Origin: Reticulitermes speratus
Taxonomy: Eukaryota; Arthropoda; Insecta; Blattodea; Rhinotermitidae
Direction of reading: 5' to 3'
DNA: 64,000 nucleotides
NCBI GenBank assembly: GCA_021186555.1
Contig: JAJKFL010000005.1
Span: 5,278,321-5,342,320 of the forward strand
Shown: piece after piece, positions 33,236-45,445 of the stretch
How positions within the stretch are numbered: position 1 is the stretch's first letter
Layout: every line of letters starts with the position of its first letter
The notes under the pieces: model-generated
Database searches by the model: none
Told to the model about the DNA's origin: nothing
The model's input: only the letters and a program-made list of their open reading frames with translations
Program-made: the position numbers and the translations under genes

Positions 33236-33403
33236 ATACAATCCTCACGGGCTTACATCCACGTCAGGTAATTTAAAGGCACCAACGTTTCAGAGACTGA
33301 CTTCCTCTCCGTCCACAGGATACCCTGAGGACGGAGGCGAAGTCAGTCTCTGAAACGTTGGTGTATTTAAATTACCTGATGTGGATGTCAGCCCGACAGG
33401 ATT
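33236..33403 (+). mobile_element. Compact HHR-IR element
   Basis: Arms 33236-33298 and 33336-33403 pair nearly throughout ('ccaacgtttcagagactgac' with its complement, 'caggtaatttaaa' with its complement). The right arm reads CCCTGAGGA, GGAGG.., GAAACGTT, GGT, a degenerate hammerhead-like order with weak stem II. Confidence 0.6.
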
Positions 33404-33632
33404 TTACTGAACTACAAAGCAAATACACAACACAAAATTTATACAACGGAGTGCTAATGTCTTCCCAAAACTCCTTGTTATGCGGTATCCACTTAAGGAT
33501 CACAGGCAAAAAATAACTCGTGCGAACCTACAGCAGTGTAATATCTTTACAATTTATTAGCTTTGTTAACAATATAAGTTATAACCGTAAGCAGTGTTGA
33601 TTAGTATTTTAAGCACAGTAGAAGTTGATTAT

Positions 33633-33911
33633 GCCGATCCCAGTGGCCGTGCGGTCTAAGGCGTGGGTCTTCGGCCGCTCGCTTACTGGGATCGTGGGTT
33701 CGAATCCCACGGGGACATGGATGTCTGTCTCTTGTGAGTGTTGTGTGTTGTCAGGTAGAGGTCTTTGCGACGGGCTGATCCCTCGTCCAGAGGAGTCCTA
33801 CCGACTGTGGTGTGTCTCAAATGTGTGTGATCATGAAACCTCGACGAAACGAGGAGGCCCAGGCCATATAGGGCTGTCGAGCCATAGGAGGAGGAGAGAG
33901 AGAGAGAGGAG
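33633..33911 (+). mobile_element. SINE-A with perfect 13-bp TSD
   Basis: AGAAGTTGATTAT at 33620-33632 and 33912-33924. B box GGGTTCGAATCCCAC. The A-tail has become a (GGA)n/(GA)n microsatellite. Confidence 0.95.
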
Positions 33912-33924
33912 AGAAGTTGATTAT

Positions 33925-34838
33925 CCTCCAGTGGTTGGGAAGGAATAAGAGAATAGACGGATAATGGAATAGGTGCTTAAAAATTACACCTGCGTAATAC
34001 AAATAAAATTATTTATTATATTACCTACTACAGTAGACATCTGTATGTATTTACATATGAACATTACACAACAGATCAAAATTCGAAAAGAATGCTATCT
34101 TAATTACACACTACACACCACGTGATAAGGAACGAATTTTGCTTTTACTCCTACGCTTCCCACACACAGTAGCTCACCAACATGACGGTTAATAGAAGCT
34201 GCGGATAATTGCGGGTGCCGGATAATCGGAAGTTTTCATGTACTACGGTTTCATTTGTAACAACTGAATAAGTAAATCATTAAGGGTCACAAGAGCTTTT
34301 AGGCTTTCACAGCAGTGCAGTTTAGGTCATAGTTCCTTTTGAATATGACGCCGCGTCACCTGGTAATTGGCTTCCAAACAGTGACGCGGCGTCACACTCG
34401 AGAGGGATTGAAACCTTACCCGCAGCGAGATTTAAAATATCGCAAGGAATACAGCTGCTAACTGGAGCAGACTACGCTTTTACAGACTTTGTGTTCCTTG
34501 GTAAACTGGGCGGTAAGCAAAATATCAAAATAATAACTGAAGCCGTAGGTCAACAATCACGAAACTGTACAGAGGAAGACTTGTTTGAAGGAGGTTGGTA
34601 CTTCGGTTTGTTTAGACAGCAGGCACTTGACCGCGGCAGCACTACGGTTTATGTATTCAGTTTTGTTCAAATTAGCAAGGCCCACCATTTACATGTTGAC
34701 CGAAGTATATAATTTGCACTAACCCTCTTATCTATTGGTCTCCAGCGGTTCGCAGAGGAAGAAGCTTAAAACTGACCATTTCTTGTCTACTGCTGACTTT
34801 ATGAGGACACAGAAATTTACCTTTAATTCCGCTACAAT
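33925..34838. other. Unannotated, with a GC-rich inverted repeat
   Basis: TGACGCCGCGTCAC (34346-34359) and its complement at 34381-34394 form a 14-bp stem with a 21-base loop. The 73-codon frame at 34491-34712 has no family I recognise and no supporting context. Confidence 0.45.
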
Positions 34839-35095
34839 TTTTTTCTTATCGCTTGACAGACCTAGCGATCAAGGCCTCCTCATAGTCGACGTTTCGAGAT
34901 CACACTCAGACACATTCAATTCGGTAGGACTCATCTGTATGAGTGATCGGCCCGTCGCAAGAGACCTCTACCTGACAACACACAACACTCACAAGAGACA
35001 GACATCCATGCGCCCGGCGGGATTCGAACCCACAATCCCAGCAAGTGAGCGGCCGCAGACCCTCACCTTAGAAAGCGCGACCACCGGGACTGGCT
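34839..35095 (-). mobile_element. SINE-A
   Basis: Minus-strand head 'gccagtcccggtggtcgcgc', B box complement at 'gggattcgaacccac', full body. Older than most copies by its divergence. Confidence 0.88.
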
Positions 35096-35260
35096 TTATC
35101 TAACCAACTAAATGCCTAGATCAATTGGGCCTAAGCAATTGGTTAATATACCAGGAGTCAAACATAATTGTTCCTCGTATTAGAAACTTTGATACACAGT
35201 AAGCATGATGGAAATTCTTCAGCTGAAACTTGACTGCTAAATTCCCACCCATGTGATAAC

Positions 35261-35499
35261 TTTTTTTTTCTGCGGCGCAACAGCCCAACACGGGCCTAGC
35301 CCACATCATTGATCAGGTTTCGATATCACAACAAACAATTAGACACACACACCCAGTAGGACGCCTCCGAACCAGCGACCAAGCCGTCGCACAACACAAG
35401 AGACAAACATCCATGCCGTCAACTGGATTCGAACCGTGATCCCAGCAGTCAAACGGCATCAGACCTACACCTTAGAACGCACGGCCACCGGGATGGGCT
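35261..35499 (-). mobile_element. SINE-A, diverged
   Basis: Same family order with many changes and a missing 'gtagaggtc' segment. The T-run at 35262 is the tail. Confidence 0.8.
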
Positions 35500-35793
35500 T
35501 TAAGTTTTGTTACATTTTGACAACTCATTCTACCGTACCTGTCGCTTGAAATAAATTTAAAATATGAAGAATTTAACCCTTACTTCGGTTGTGTAAAATC
35601 TGGCTTTTCCGTCCTTGGTTTTACAGTTTAAAGAAAGAATAAAACGTCACAAAAATACGCCATAAAGCCATAAACATTACCGTCTTCTGAGATACGACGC
35701 CATGTAGTATACTATAAATTTACAACATTTTATTTGGAGGCAGCAACTTTTTCGGGAAAGTTGGGAAATTTCTATTAGACTACACTCATTACA

Positions 35794-36065
35794 GCTACAA
35801 ACCGGAACGTCGCGGGTTCGATTCCCGATGGTGTCACTGGAATTAATTCCTTGACATAATCGTTTCGGCCGCACTATGGCCCTGGGGTCGACTCAGCCTC
35901 TAACAGAAATAAGTACCAGGAATATTTCCTGGGGGGTAAAGGCGGCCGGTGCGTAGGGCTGACAACCTTACCACCTTCATGTGCCGATTGTCTACAAATC
36001 TGGGAGCCTCAACCTCCTGGACCCCTCAGGGCCTGTCTAGGCCTGTAATGGGGTTGCTTTACCCT
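35794..36065 (+). mobile_element. SINE-C, 5'-truncated, with perfect 13-bp TSD
   Basis: TACACTCATTACA at 35781-35793 and 36066-36078. Starts inside the head at 'gctacaaaccggaacg', so truncation happened on insertion. Confidence 0.93.
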
Positions 36066-36079
36066 TACACTCATTACAT

Positions 36080-36705
36080 CCCAGAATACAGTAACTTTCA
36101 CAGTCAAAGCGTCAGAACTTCACATTAGTACTACGCCCCGAAAGCCGAAAAAACTACAGCGGAATATCGAGGGGTGGCACTGACTGGTTTAATTCCTTCC
36201 ATGCAAACGTTTCTCACACCACGAAACTAATGGCCACCACATTGCTTGTATGAATCCCACCACAATGTTTTGGCACTACATGTGAATACAAATGGACACA
36301 TCGCAATTAACTAGTTTGATTTTCACCTATTATTGTTTTAAGAGATAAAGATTAATTTTATGTGCACATTTCTTGTTTCCACCAAATGGGTATTCAACTG
36401 CAGGACTAATATTATTGATTCGACCATAACAACAGCAGAAAGACGGATAAGAAAACGTTTGTTAGGTTGCTATTACGTGAGACCTGGAATTCTGAAGAAA
36501 CTGCAATGCCATACATGAGCAAGTTGGAATTCTCTCTGATGCTTCGACTTATTGGTAAGATTCATAACTGTCATGGCTTTGAGCAATTATATGTTCAATT
36601 CTGACAAATGGTTACGCTTTAAAACAAAATTCTATAAGACAGAGAGAGAGAGAGAGAGAATGAGAGAAGAAAAGACAAAGGAAGGGGGTGCAGTTTTAGG
36701 CAGTA

Positions 36706-36740
<35 letters not shown>

Positions 36741-38220
36741 CGAAGCTGTAGTTTGGTCACTGTGACATTTTTAAATCAAGTCATTATGTTCTGTCAGGGT
36801 ATTGGATTTCTGACCCAGAACTTCTTTTAAATTGTTTTACTTCATATTTGTTTTATTTCTTTAGTGTTTTGTCTGGTGTATTTGTACTGTTTTTTATTTT
36901 ATTTGTGCCTTTGTGCTGGCTTTGTAATTGGCACTTGTGCTGTTAAGTCTGCACGTTAATAAATACCCATTGAACTGAATTGAATTACGCGGGGAGTCAG
37001 AAATAATTTATTGCTGTAAAGTTTACCAGCCTGTTTTAGCTTGTCCTTCCGGTAAAGGAAGCAAGGTAAAATTTTGGGAAGTGAATAAGCCAAGGTGAGG
37101 GGAAGTGGACTGTCGTGAGTATGCAGCAGAGGGAAGAAGCTGACCATTTGGGTTGAGTTTGGATTTTGGAGCGCAGCATCATGACCAAATACTGATCGCG
37201 TCGAGAGGACTGCATTTTGGCGAAACTTTTGAAGTTAATTTTTGGGACAGCTGCATGAGAAGCATTAGATTATTTGGCTTATTAAACGTACTTCATATAT
37301 GGGGCCTATACCTGAAGTACAGATTACGCAAGCTAGTCTACAGGTCTACTGGACTGTTTGCTGTTGGTTTAGATTCAAATTGTAGCTGTGACGTCAATGT
37401 TAACACCATCCATTTGTCCGCAATCTGAGTGAAGCCCTCAATATATTGAGATGCGATATTGAGTCATAAGTGGATTTCACCGAATTTTTGGGTATTCAGT
37501 TTTGGGCAGGACCTACAAATTTTCGAAAAATCTAATAGCCACTAAAAATATCTAGGCGCCAGAAGGGTGACAACAATCAAGAACCATACTGAGAATCCAA
37601 AAATACTAGGCGCCACCATACAAAAATTTAGTCGCCTTGCCTAGCAGCGCCCGGCATTTGTGCACCCCAGTCTGTAGGTATATTAAATAGGCATAACAGG
37701 GGACTCAAAATATCTATCTTTCTTAATATGGCGATATACTTGTGTACTTTTTATCCAATTAGTCTCTAAGGTTCATATTAATTGCTTAATTAATGTATTA
37801 ATTATTCTTTTATTAAATGCAATTAAACAGTATGTACATCCTGCACAGCCAGTCCACAAAGTAAGACGTCTACAGGGCGAAAAATACCGCGAGCCGAGCT
37901 TGTCCACTCGTGGTCTAGCCTTACGGATATCAACCTACATTACACTCATATAATTCGCGTGTCAACCTAACAAAGTATTAACTCATTTAAAACAGCAACT
38001 TCCAGACTTCGAATCTAAAACTTACAAACGTAACATAAACGTCCATTGACGAAGGCGGTTAATTAAATAACAAGTACAAAGAAGTGCTGTAACATGTTTA
38101 CATGTAATCACGTTCAGTAGAGCTGTAATGTGGTTTTACATTCGAAAGCATTCTTATTAGACCTTGTAATCATTTTCTGTTACAACACAAATAAGAGAAA
38201 AGCAGAAGACTGCAATAAAG
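36080..38220. other. Unannotated, with microsatellites
   Basis: Contains (GA)n at 36641-36659 and (ATT)n at 36708-36738. A T-rich stretch ends in 'aataaatacccattgaactg' and 'aattgaattac' (36958-36988), which could be a LINE 3' end but is too weak to call. I see nothing else in about 2.1 kb. Confidence 0.45.
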
Positions 38221-38225
38221 AACGC

Positions 38226-38310
38226 CCACAGTGGTGATCGCGCGTGTCTTTGGCAGCGCTCACGCAGAGATCGTTGGTTCGAATCTAATTGCAGCATGGG
38301 TGTTACAGCA
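38226..38310 (+). mobile_element. tRNA-like SINE head at the satellite edge
   Basis: 'cagtggtgatcgcgcgtgtc' resembles an A-box region and 'gttggttcgaatctaattgc' a B box, spaced as in the SINEs here. The sequence runs directly into the 50-bp repeat. Not one of the five families named. Confidence 0.5.
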
Positions 38311-40703
38311 GGCTTTGTGTTGTGGTGAAATGGTAAGGCCTGGAGATGGGTGTTACTGCAGGCTTTGTGTTGTGGTGAAATGGTAAGGCCTGGAGATGGG
38401 TGTTACTGCAGACTTTGTGTTGTGGTGAAATGGTAAGGCCTGGAGATGGGTGTTACTGCAGACTTTGTGTTGTGGTGAAATGGTAAGGCCTGGAGATGGG
38501 TGTTACTGCAGGCTTTGTGTTGTGGTGAAATGGTAAGGCCTGGAGATGGGCGTTACTGCAGACTTTGTGTTGTGGTGAAATGGTAAGGCCTGGAGATGGG
38601 TGTTACTGCAGACTTTGTGTTGTGGTGAAATGGTAAGGCCTGGAGATGGGTGTTACTGCAGGCTTTGTGTTGTGGTGAAATGGTAAGGCCTGGAGATGGG
38701 AGTTACTGCAGACTTTGTGTTGTGGTGAAATGGTAAGGCCTGGAGATGGGTGTTACTGCAGACTTTGTGTTGTGGTGAAATGGTAAGGCCTGGAGATGGG
38801 TGTTAAAGCAGACTTTGTGTTGTGGTGAAATGGTAAGGCCTGGAGATGGGTATTACTGCAGGCTTTGTGTTGTGGTGAAATGGTAAGGCCTGGGATGGGT
38901 GTTACTGCAGACTTTGTGTTGTGGTGAAATGGTAAGGCCTGGAGATGGGTGTTACTGCAGGCTTTGTGTTGTGGTGAAATGGTAAGGCCTGGAGATGGGT
39001 ATTACTGCAGGCTTTGTGTTGTGGTGAAATGGTAAGGCCTGGAGATGGGTGTTACTGCAGACTTTGTGTTGTGGTGAAATGGTAAGGCCTGGAGATGGGT
39101 GTTACTGCAGGCTTTGAGTTGTGGTGAGATGGTAAGGCCTGGAGATGGGTGTTACTGCAGACTTTGTGTTGTGGTGAAATGGTAAGGCCTGGAGATGGGT
39201 GTTACTGCAGACTTTGTGTTGTGGTGAAACGGTAAGGCCTGGAGATGGGTGTTACTGCAGACTTTGTGTTGTGGTGAAATGGTAAGGCCTGGAGATGGGT
39301 ATTACTGCAGGCTTTGTGTTGTGGTGAAATGGTAAGGCCTGGAGATGGGTATTACTGCAGGCTTTGAGTTGTGGTGAAATGGTAAGGCCTGGAGATGGGT
39401 ATTACTGCAGGCTTTGTGTTGTGGTGAAATGGTAAGGCCTGGAGATAGGTGTTACTGCAGGCTTTGTGTTGTGGTGAAATGGTAAGGCCTGGAGATGGGT
39501 ATTACAGCAGGCTTTGTGTTGTGGTGAAATGGTAAGGCCTGGAGATGGGTATTACAGCAGGCTTTGTGTTGTGGTGAAATGGTAAGGCCTGGAGATGGGT
39601 ATTACAGCAGGCTTTGTATTGTGGTGAAATGGTAAGGCCTGGAGATGGGTATTACAGCAGGCTTTGTGTTGTGGTGAAATGGTAAGGCCTGGAGATGGGT
39701 GTTACTGCAGGCTTTGTGTTGTGGTGAAATGGTAAGGCCTGGAGATGGGTGTTACTGCAGACTTTGTGTTGTGGTGAAATGGTAAGGCCTGGAGATGTGT
39801 GTTACTGCAGACTTTGTGTTGTGGTGAAATGGTAAGGCCTGGAGATGGGTATTACAGCAGGCTTTGTGTTGTGGTGAAATGGTAAGGCCTGGAGATGGGT
39901 ATTACAGCAGGCTTTGTGTTGTGGTGAAATGGTAAGGCCTGGAGATGGGTGTTACTGCAGGCTTTGTGTTGTGGTGAAATGGTAAGGCCTGGAGATGGGT
40001 GTTACTGCAGACTTTGTGTTGTGGTGAAATGGTAAGGCCTGGAGATGTGTGTTACTGCAGACTTTGTGTTGTGGTGAAATGGTAAGGCCTGGAGATGTGT
40101 GTTACTGCAGGCTTTGTGTTGTGGTGAAATGTTAAGGCCTGGAGATGGGTGTTACTGCAGGCTTTGTGTTGTGGTGAAATGGTAAGGCCTGGAGATGAGT
40201 GTTACTGCAGGCTTTGTGTTGTGGTGAAATGGTAAGGCCTGGAGATGAGTGTTACTGCAGGCTTTGTGTTGTGGTGAAATGGTAAGGCCTGGAGATGAGT
40301 GTTACTTCAGGCTTTGTGTTGTGGTGAAATGGTAAGGCCTGGAGATGGGTGTTACTGCAGGCTTTGTGTTGTGGTGAAATGGTAAGGCCTGGAGATGGGT
40401 GTTACTGCAGGCTTTGTGTTGTGGTGAAATGGTAAGGCCTGGAGATGGGTGTTACTGCAGGCTTTGTGTTGTGGTGAAATGGTAAGGCCTGGAGATGGGT
40501 GTTACTGCAGGTTTTGTGTTGCGGTGAAATGGTAAGGCCTGGAGATGGGTGTTACTGCAGACTTTGTGTTGTGGTGAAATGGTAAGGCCTGGAGATGGGT
40601 GTTACTGCAGACTTTGTGTTGTGGTGAAATGAAATGGTAAGGCCTGGAGATGAGTGTTACTGCAGGCTTTGTGTTGTGGTGAAATGGTAAGGCCTCGAGA
40701 TGG
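38300..40703. repeat. 50-bp minisatellite, about 48 copies
   Basis: Unit 'tggagatgggtgttactgca' then 'ggctttgtgttgtggtgaaa' then 'tggtaaggcc'. Variants gtgt/gtat, ctgca/acagca and gcaggc/gcagac occur in local blocks. Copies are very similar with almost no indels. One copy at 40627 has a duplicated 'gaaat'. Confidence 0.97.
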
Positions 40704-40705
40704 GA

Positions 40706-41770
40706 TACTCTGCCATTACAAGGAATACACCGGCTACTGCAGAATTCATCCTGTGGTGGAGAAGAATCATGACTCTGAGAGCAGAAAGAGAGAAGGTGGA
40801 CAATAAAAAGAAGAAATAGGGGTAGGATAAGAAGAAAAAGAATGACATCAGCAGCAGGAATAACTTATAGGACTGCCAAATCGCTTTTTAAATTCACTGC
40901 ATTGGCACTTGTTATTCAGTGGGAAAATAACAAACAGTATGCTTCCCGACTCATTTAAACTTGAACTTACAGATTCGTGACAAAATTAACATAATTAGGA
41001 TACTAGAGATATACAATTATAGTTCAGTAACCCTCTACAACCAGAAAGAAACTTATGTGTATGGAAAATACGCTTACTCACTAACAAGATAGATTTTGCC
41101 TAGACAGTTTTACCTTTCACGGAATTCTCAAGAAAAGCTGCAAGTCTCCCTATTGAGCAAGGTTGTTAGCTGTCTTACATAGTCTAAATTCAAGGCTGTG
41201 TAGTTCTGCGTGCAAACTGTTACAGCACTATAATCTGTTACTTTACACGTCATCATGCTTAATTAGGGTAAGGAAATAGGAGGTGAAATTAACTGGGCAC
41301 GATGATAAGACGGGAGAGAAACTTAAGGTGTATACAGAAATTTGGTGGGAATTCATCTTAGGAAACGAACAGTTGGGAAGAATCAGGAGATGGGAGAGAG
41401 AATTAGGTGTTAGGGAGATGGTTTATGGGTATTGCAGATCGGGGGCAGCATTCTTTCACGGGCCTTTTTACTGGTGGTAATATAATTTGGTTTATGTTTT
41501 CAGAGTTTAATTCGTATATAGAATTAGAAAATTCTAAACACAAGAACTGAAGTTGCAGGAGATAATATATACGGTTAAGGAGACACCATTTATGACATGA
41601 TATGCCTTAAGATTTTAGGAAGTTACTGAAAGTAACTAGCAGTAATATTACTAAATGTAACAGTGTATTACTTCACAAGTTACTTAACACCATCCTTTGT
41701 ACATGACAGGAAATTTGGAGGGCTATTAATATACTTATGGTCGTAGCCCGAAATGGTAAATATGGTAATG
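40706..41770. other. No recognised feature
   Basis: About 1 kb. Purine-rich at 40770-40830. Short frames are not credible. Confidence 0.4.
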
Positions 41771-41783
41771 TAAGTAATAATCA

Positions 41784-42031
41784 GGCCGATCCCAGTGGCC
41801 GCGCGGTCTAAGCGTGGGTCTACGGCCGCTCGCTTCCTGGGATTGTGGGTTCGAATCCCGCTGAGGGCATGTGAGTGTTGTGTGTTGTCAGGTAGAGGTC
41901 TCTGCGACGGGCTGATCACTCGTCCAGAGGAGTGCTACTGAGTATGGTGTGTCTGAGTGTGATCGTGTAAGCCTCAAACAATGAGTAGGCCTAGGTCCCC
42001 TAGGGGCTGTCGAGCCATAGGAAAAAAAAAG
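41784..42031 (+). mobile_element. SINE-A with perfect 11-bp TSD
   Basis: AGTAATAATCA at 41773-41783 and 42032-42042. Lacks the 'gatgtctgtctctt' segment after the head. Confidence 0.94.
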
Positions 42032-42268
42032 AGTAATAATCAATAAAGATAAAATATAACAGAGCAGAAAGGAGACTTATCGTATATATACTCGTATTTA
42101 TTGTTTAACTACATCTAGGGTCAAGGAAAGTATTACACAAGCGAAACTAATTGCGTGTTTAGTACAGGGAGCAATAGGTTATTATCCTGTAAAGAAATGG
42201 AATATTTAAACAACCTAGATGCAACGCACAGTAACAGATTCCCAAACCGCACACAAGTCACTCTAGAG

Positions 42269-42750
42269 CAGTGGTTCCCAATTTGGGAAGTACCGCCCCT
42301 TGGGGGGCGGTGGAATTACCGAGGTGGGCGCTAATAGGTACGAGAGGTGGAAGGGAGCGCTGTTATTGTCACAGGGGGCGCTAGTATACAAGTAGTGCAT
42401 TTATTTTTATAATAAAATTGAAATTAAGTAATTTTTGTGTTAAAAATAAAAAATGAACTAAATTTCTTTGTATTTTAATTTATGAAGCTTATTCAAGCAC
42501 ATATTTTTTTTAATAAACTATTGCTAGATGAATTATTGTTAATATAAAAAATATAATGAATTTTAATTTATTAATTAACACATAAAACATTAAGTTTAAC
42601 TCTTATATTTTATTTAAACGATTTTTTAAATATAAAATAAAAGTGCAAACAAAAGCGCATTTATGTTTTTTTAAAAAAAGGCAGGGGGGCGCTGTGGGTG
42701 TGTATATGGAACCAAGGGGGCGTGGACCGAAAAAGTTTGGGAAATCACTG
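42269..42750. mobile_element. hAT-type non-autonomous element
   Basis: Ends CAGTGGTTCCCAA and TTGGGAAATCACTG are inverted. 8-bp flanks CTCTAGAG/GTCTAGAG (42261-42268 and 42751-42758) match at seven bases. G-rich shoulders ('ggggggcg', 'gggggcgct') flank an AT-rich middle. No frame. Confidence 0.88.
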
Positions 42751-42758
42751 GTCTAGAG

Positions 42759-43115
42759 CAACGAGGACACCTTGCATACTCGTATATATTTGTTCTTAAA
42801 CCGTAGACGTGTTAACAATTGTATTACGTGGTTAGATGAGGTGTCAACATAGCGAGAAGTGTGGGATATGCGACAGGGAGTAAACCAAACTACAGTGCAG
42901 CGATATATCACGTAATTAGGCCCTGGCTGTTAGTCCTACAGTTATTGTGCCACTTAACAATACAGTTACTTAAATGTTACCTATTGTTTTATATGGCTGT
43001 GTAACAAGCATCTTACATCTCACACAGTTTTAATATCTCCTTGGGCCTTATTGAAAAATTCTAATTGTCTTATATACAATTCATTGATGCAAAGGGGGAA
43101 ATCGCCTACCTATAA
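42759..43115. other. No recognised feature
   Basis: About 350 bp, nothing supported. Confidence 0.4.
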
Positions 43116-43117
43116 TA

Positions 43118-43194
43118 CAGGGTATACACAAAGAATGGTGCGGTTTCAATAGTGAATACTATTGAAACCGCACCATTCTTTTGTGTATGCCCTG
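43118..43194. mobile_element. 77-bp foldback mini-element
   Basis: Two arms of about 35 bases starting CAGGGTATACACAAA are almost perfectly complementary around a 6-base centre. TA lies on both sides (43116-43117 and 43195-43196). It looks like a Tc1/mariner-type TIR pair with nothing between. Confidence 0.85.
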
Positions 43195-43319
43195 TATATA
43201 CAGAGCTTCTTTTTATAGTTTTTGGTATGGCTTGATGACGGCTCAGTACCGAGCCGAAAAAAATTATGTAATATAACTTGTTGGTGTGAATGAAGAAGCT
43301 AAATAAATACACACTTGTC

Positions 43320-43487
43320 AACTTACATACAGGCTGAGGGTGTTCAAGAATGGTGTGCTGAGGAGGATTTGGGCCTAAGAGCGACGAGGTAACGAGACTG
43401 GAGAAAACGGCATAAGGACGATGAGATGGGCGGAGCATGTGGCGCGTATGGAAGAGGAGCAATGCATACTGGGTTTTGGTGTGGAAG
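43320..43487 (+). mobile_element. LINE-alpha C-terminal coding fragment
   Basis: Encodes a decayed LRVFKNGVLRRIW region and MRWAEHVARMEEE with stops between. It ends where SINE-C begins. Confidence 0.7.
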
Positions 43488-43795
43488 GTAAAGGTAAAGG
43501 AACCCCATTACAGGCCTGGACAGGCCCTTAGGTTTCCAGAAGGTTGAGGCTCCCAGATTCGTAGACAATCGGCACATGAAGGTGGTCAGGTTGTCAGCCC
43601 TAAGCACCGGAAGCCTTTACCCCCCAGGAAATATTCCCGGTACTCATTTCTGTTAGAGCCTGAGTCGACCCAGGGCCATAGTGCGGCCGGAAGCATTATG
43701 TTACTGAAAAATTACAATTACACCATCGGGAATCGAACCCGCGACCTTCCGGCTTGTAACGCAGTGCCTCAACCAACTGCGCTACCGCGTTAGGA
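43488..43795 (-). mobile_element. SINE-C, full-length
   Basis: Minus-strand head 'cgcggtagcgcagttggttg', B box complement 'gggaatcgaacccgcgacc', body and 'ccattacaggcctggacagg' end. Confidence 0.9.
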
Positions 43796-43799
43796 GGCA

Positions 43800-44433
43800 C
43801 GTACATTATTTAAAAGAAGACAAATGCAATATTATGAAATTCAAATACTCACGACGGTCTCTAAGCGCTGTGGAGAACAGAAAAGCAAGCGGGCTGTGCC
43901 CTACCTAGACTTTGCGCGTTGGCTTCAGCACAGCTAGGGCGAGTGGTGGGAGAGCCAGAGAGCTAGGTCGCTGGCAGGACTGCAGTCAGCACATCACAGA
44001 GCGTATTTCGACTAGCACTTCGTATATCTGTTCGCCTTATCTAACATTTCAAAAGCTGGCATATTGACAAACATTTTTATCTAGCTGTTTTCAAAGTCAT
44101 GTTTGTGAATGTTTCAATTTTAGTAGTTGCAATTTTAAGATAAACATGAACAAGAACAGTGTGAAGTATTTACATGACATGAATTTTTCGCAGTTAACTC
44201 TCGCCGAGAAGACTGATATTAAGAATTTAGATCGTGCAACATCTGATTTAGTTATTTCTCAGTCATCATCAAGCAGAATATAAACTTGTCATAAAACTTA
44301 ACCCTGCTACATACACTGCATATAAGTTATGGAGTGACTGTGCTGAAAAAGACGCTCTATTAGGCCTTCACATTAATCATATAATAATCCTAGCCCCAGC
44401 CCTACCATAAGAAAGTCCCACGAGCCGCCACTG
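43800..44433 (+). mobile_element. hAT-type element remnant
   Basis: The right end is the complement of CAGTGGCGGCTCGTGGGA (to 44433), a terminus I associate with insect hAT elements whose transposase has a TTF-type zinc finger. The left terminus was not found and may have been lost by SINE-C. Confidence 0.5.
44146..44399 (+). pseudogene. hAT-like transposase N-terminal remnant
   Basis: An intact transposase would excise and reinsert the element, but only its N-terminus survives. The frame from ATG 44146 gives MNKNSVKYLHDMNFSQLTLA..DLVISQSSSSR, then a stop at 44281-44283. Just downstream in another frame is LNPATYTAYKLWSDCAEKDAL, which fits the NP..Y....W..C.E..AL order before the zinc-finger cysteines of TTF-type hAT transposases. 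The following FCFPC-type motif and the whole catalytic RNase H-like region are missing. The element's right terminus follows at once. Family call is from memory of the motif order. Confidence 0.45.
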
Positions 44434-45035
44434 ATACTGTTTATGTGCTAACCCCTTTGTCCCTCTATTTAGTTGGAGAATATAAAGGGAAGCTTGACAG
44501 ACATGTGGACAGAGAGCTTCCATACGGTACAAGCTCCTGGTTTTGCAATAGACTGGTAACTTTGTAATCACCATAAGGGGATAACTTCGTTAGACTTTGG
44601 ACTACAAGCGTTATTGAATCTTTCCACCTTCTGTACGACCTCACATTAATTTTCTCCAAACTCTTGTCCAGGTCTTAATATCCGCTGGCCCGCAAAATCT
44701 AATTACGCCCAGTGCTGAATGTGTTATTATAGTTTCGCTGATATTTATCTAATTTCCTTCCGAGGTTTAAACACGTAACCTGCGTTCAAAATTACTACTG
44801 TCCACCACCAAACTTCTCAGTTCGTAAGCTGATTATGATTACAGAAATTTCCCGCCTTACGCAATTTGAATGAAATTTTAACTCAAATGTTTACAACGTA
44901 AAAGAAATTGAAATGACCGAAATTTTCATTGCGAAATGAAAGCACAATGAGACGAAAGTGGCGAAAGAATACTGCTGGGCGATAACACAAGCGGCGGGGT
45001 GGTCATGCTAGGGCCGATCAGGTTCCAGTTTTGTA
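44434..45035. other. No recognised feature
   Basis: About 600 bp, nothing supported. Confidence 0.4.
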
Positions 45036-45039
45036 AGTC

Positions 45040-45445
45040 TACTAATTTCGATTGGCGCCTTATTTTCCGGACCACGATAAGTGGATCCCTGCCACCACGG
45101 CATGGCGCGTCCTCAGGTTGCGAATGGAGGAACGGCCTCCAGATATGGAAGGTAGCTGCGAATATATTGAATAAGCCTTAGCGGACAGCCGACAAGGGGC
45201 GGTCCTCCAGCACTGGGGTTGGGCGAGGTGCTAACAAATCCTCGCCGTAAAAACGTACGATGTTACGATCATTTCACAAGGCCTCGGACTTGGACTGATC
45301 CTTTGGCTCTGTATAAGGACAGATGGCGGAAGCTTGCGAATACGGTGATGAACCTGCGGGTTCCATAAAATGCGGGGGATGTCTTGACTAGCTGAGGACC
45401 TGTTAGCTTCTCAAGAAGGACTCTGGTCCATGGAGTTAGTTGGGT
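45040..45445 (+). mobile_element. LINE-alpha copy: 5' region joined to 3' UTR
   Basis: 45060-45240 matches 53150-53340 ('cacgataagtggatccctgc', 'gcgtcctcaggttgcgaatg', 'aacggcctccagatatgg'), which I take as the element 5' region. 45295-45445 is the 3' end ('aggacagatggcggaagctt', 'gaaggactctggtccatgga', GTTA tail). All of the ORF except a few codons is missing. Confidence 0.65.

Noticed and set aside
34491..34712. 73-codon frame
   Set aside because: No family resemblance, and it is not bounded by mobile-element ends.
36958..36988. 3' end of another LINE with a TTGAA-type tail
   Set aside because: Only a few imperfect repeats and no coding remnant upstream.
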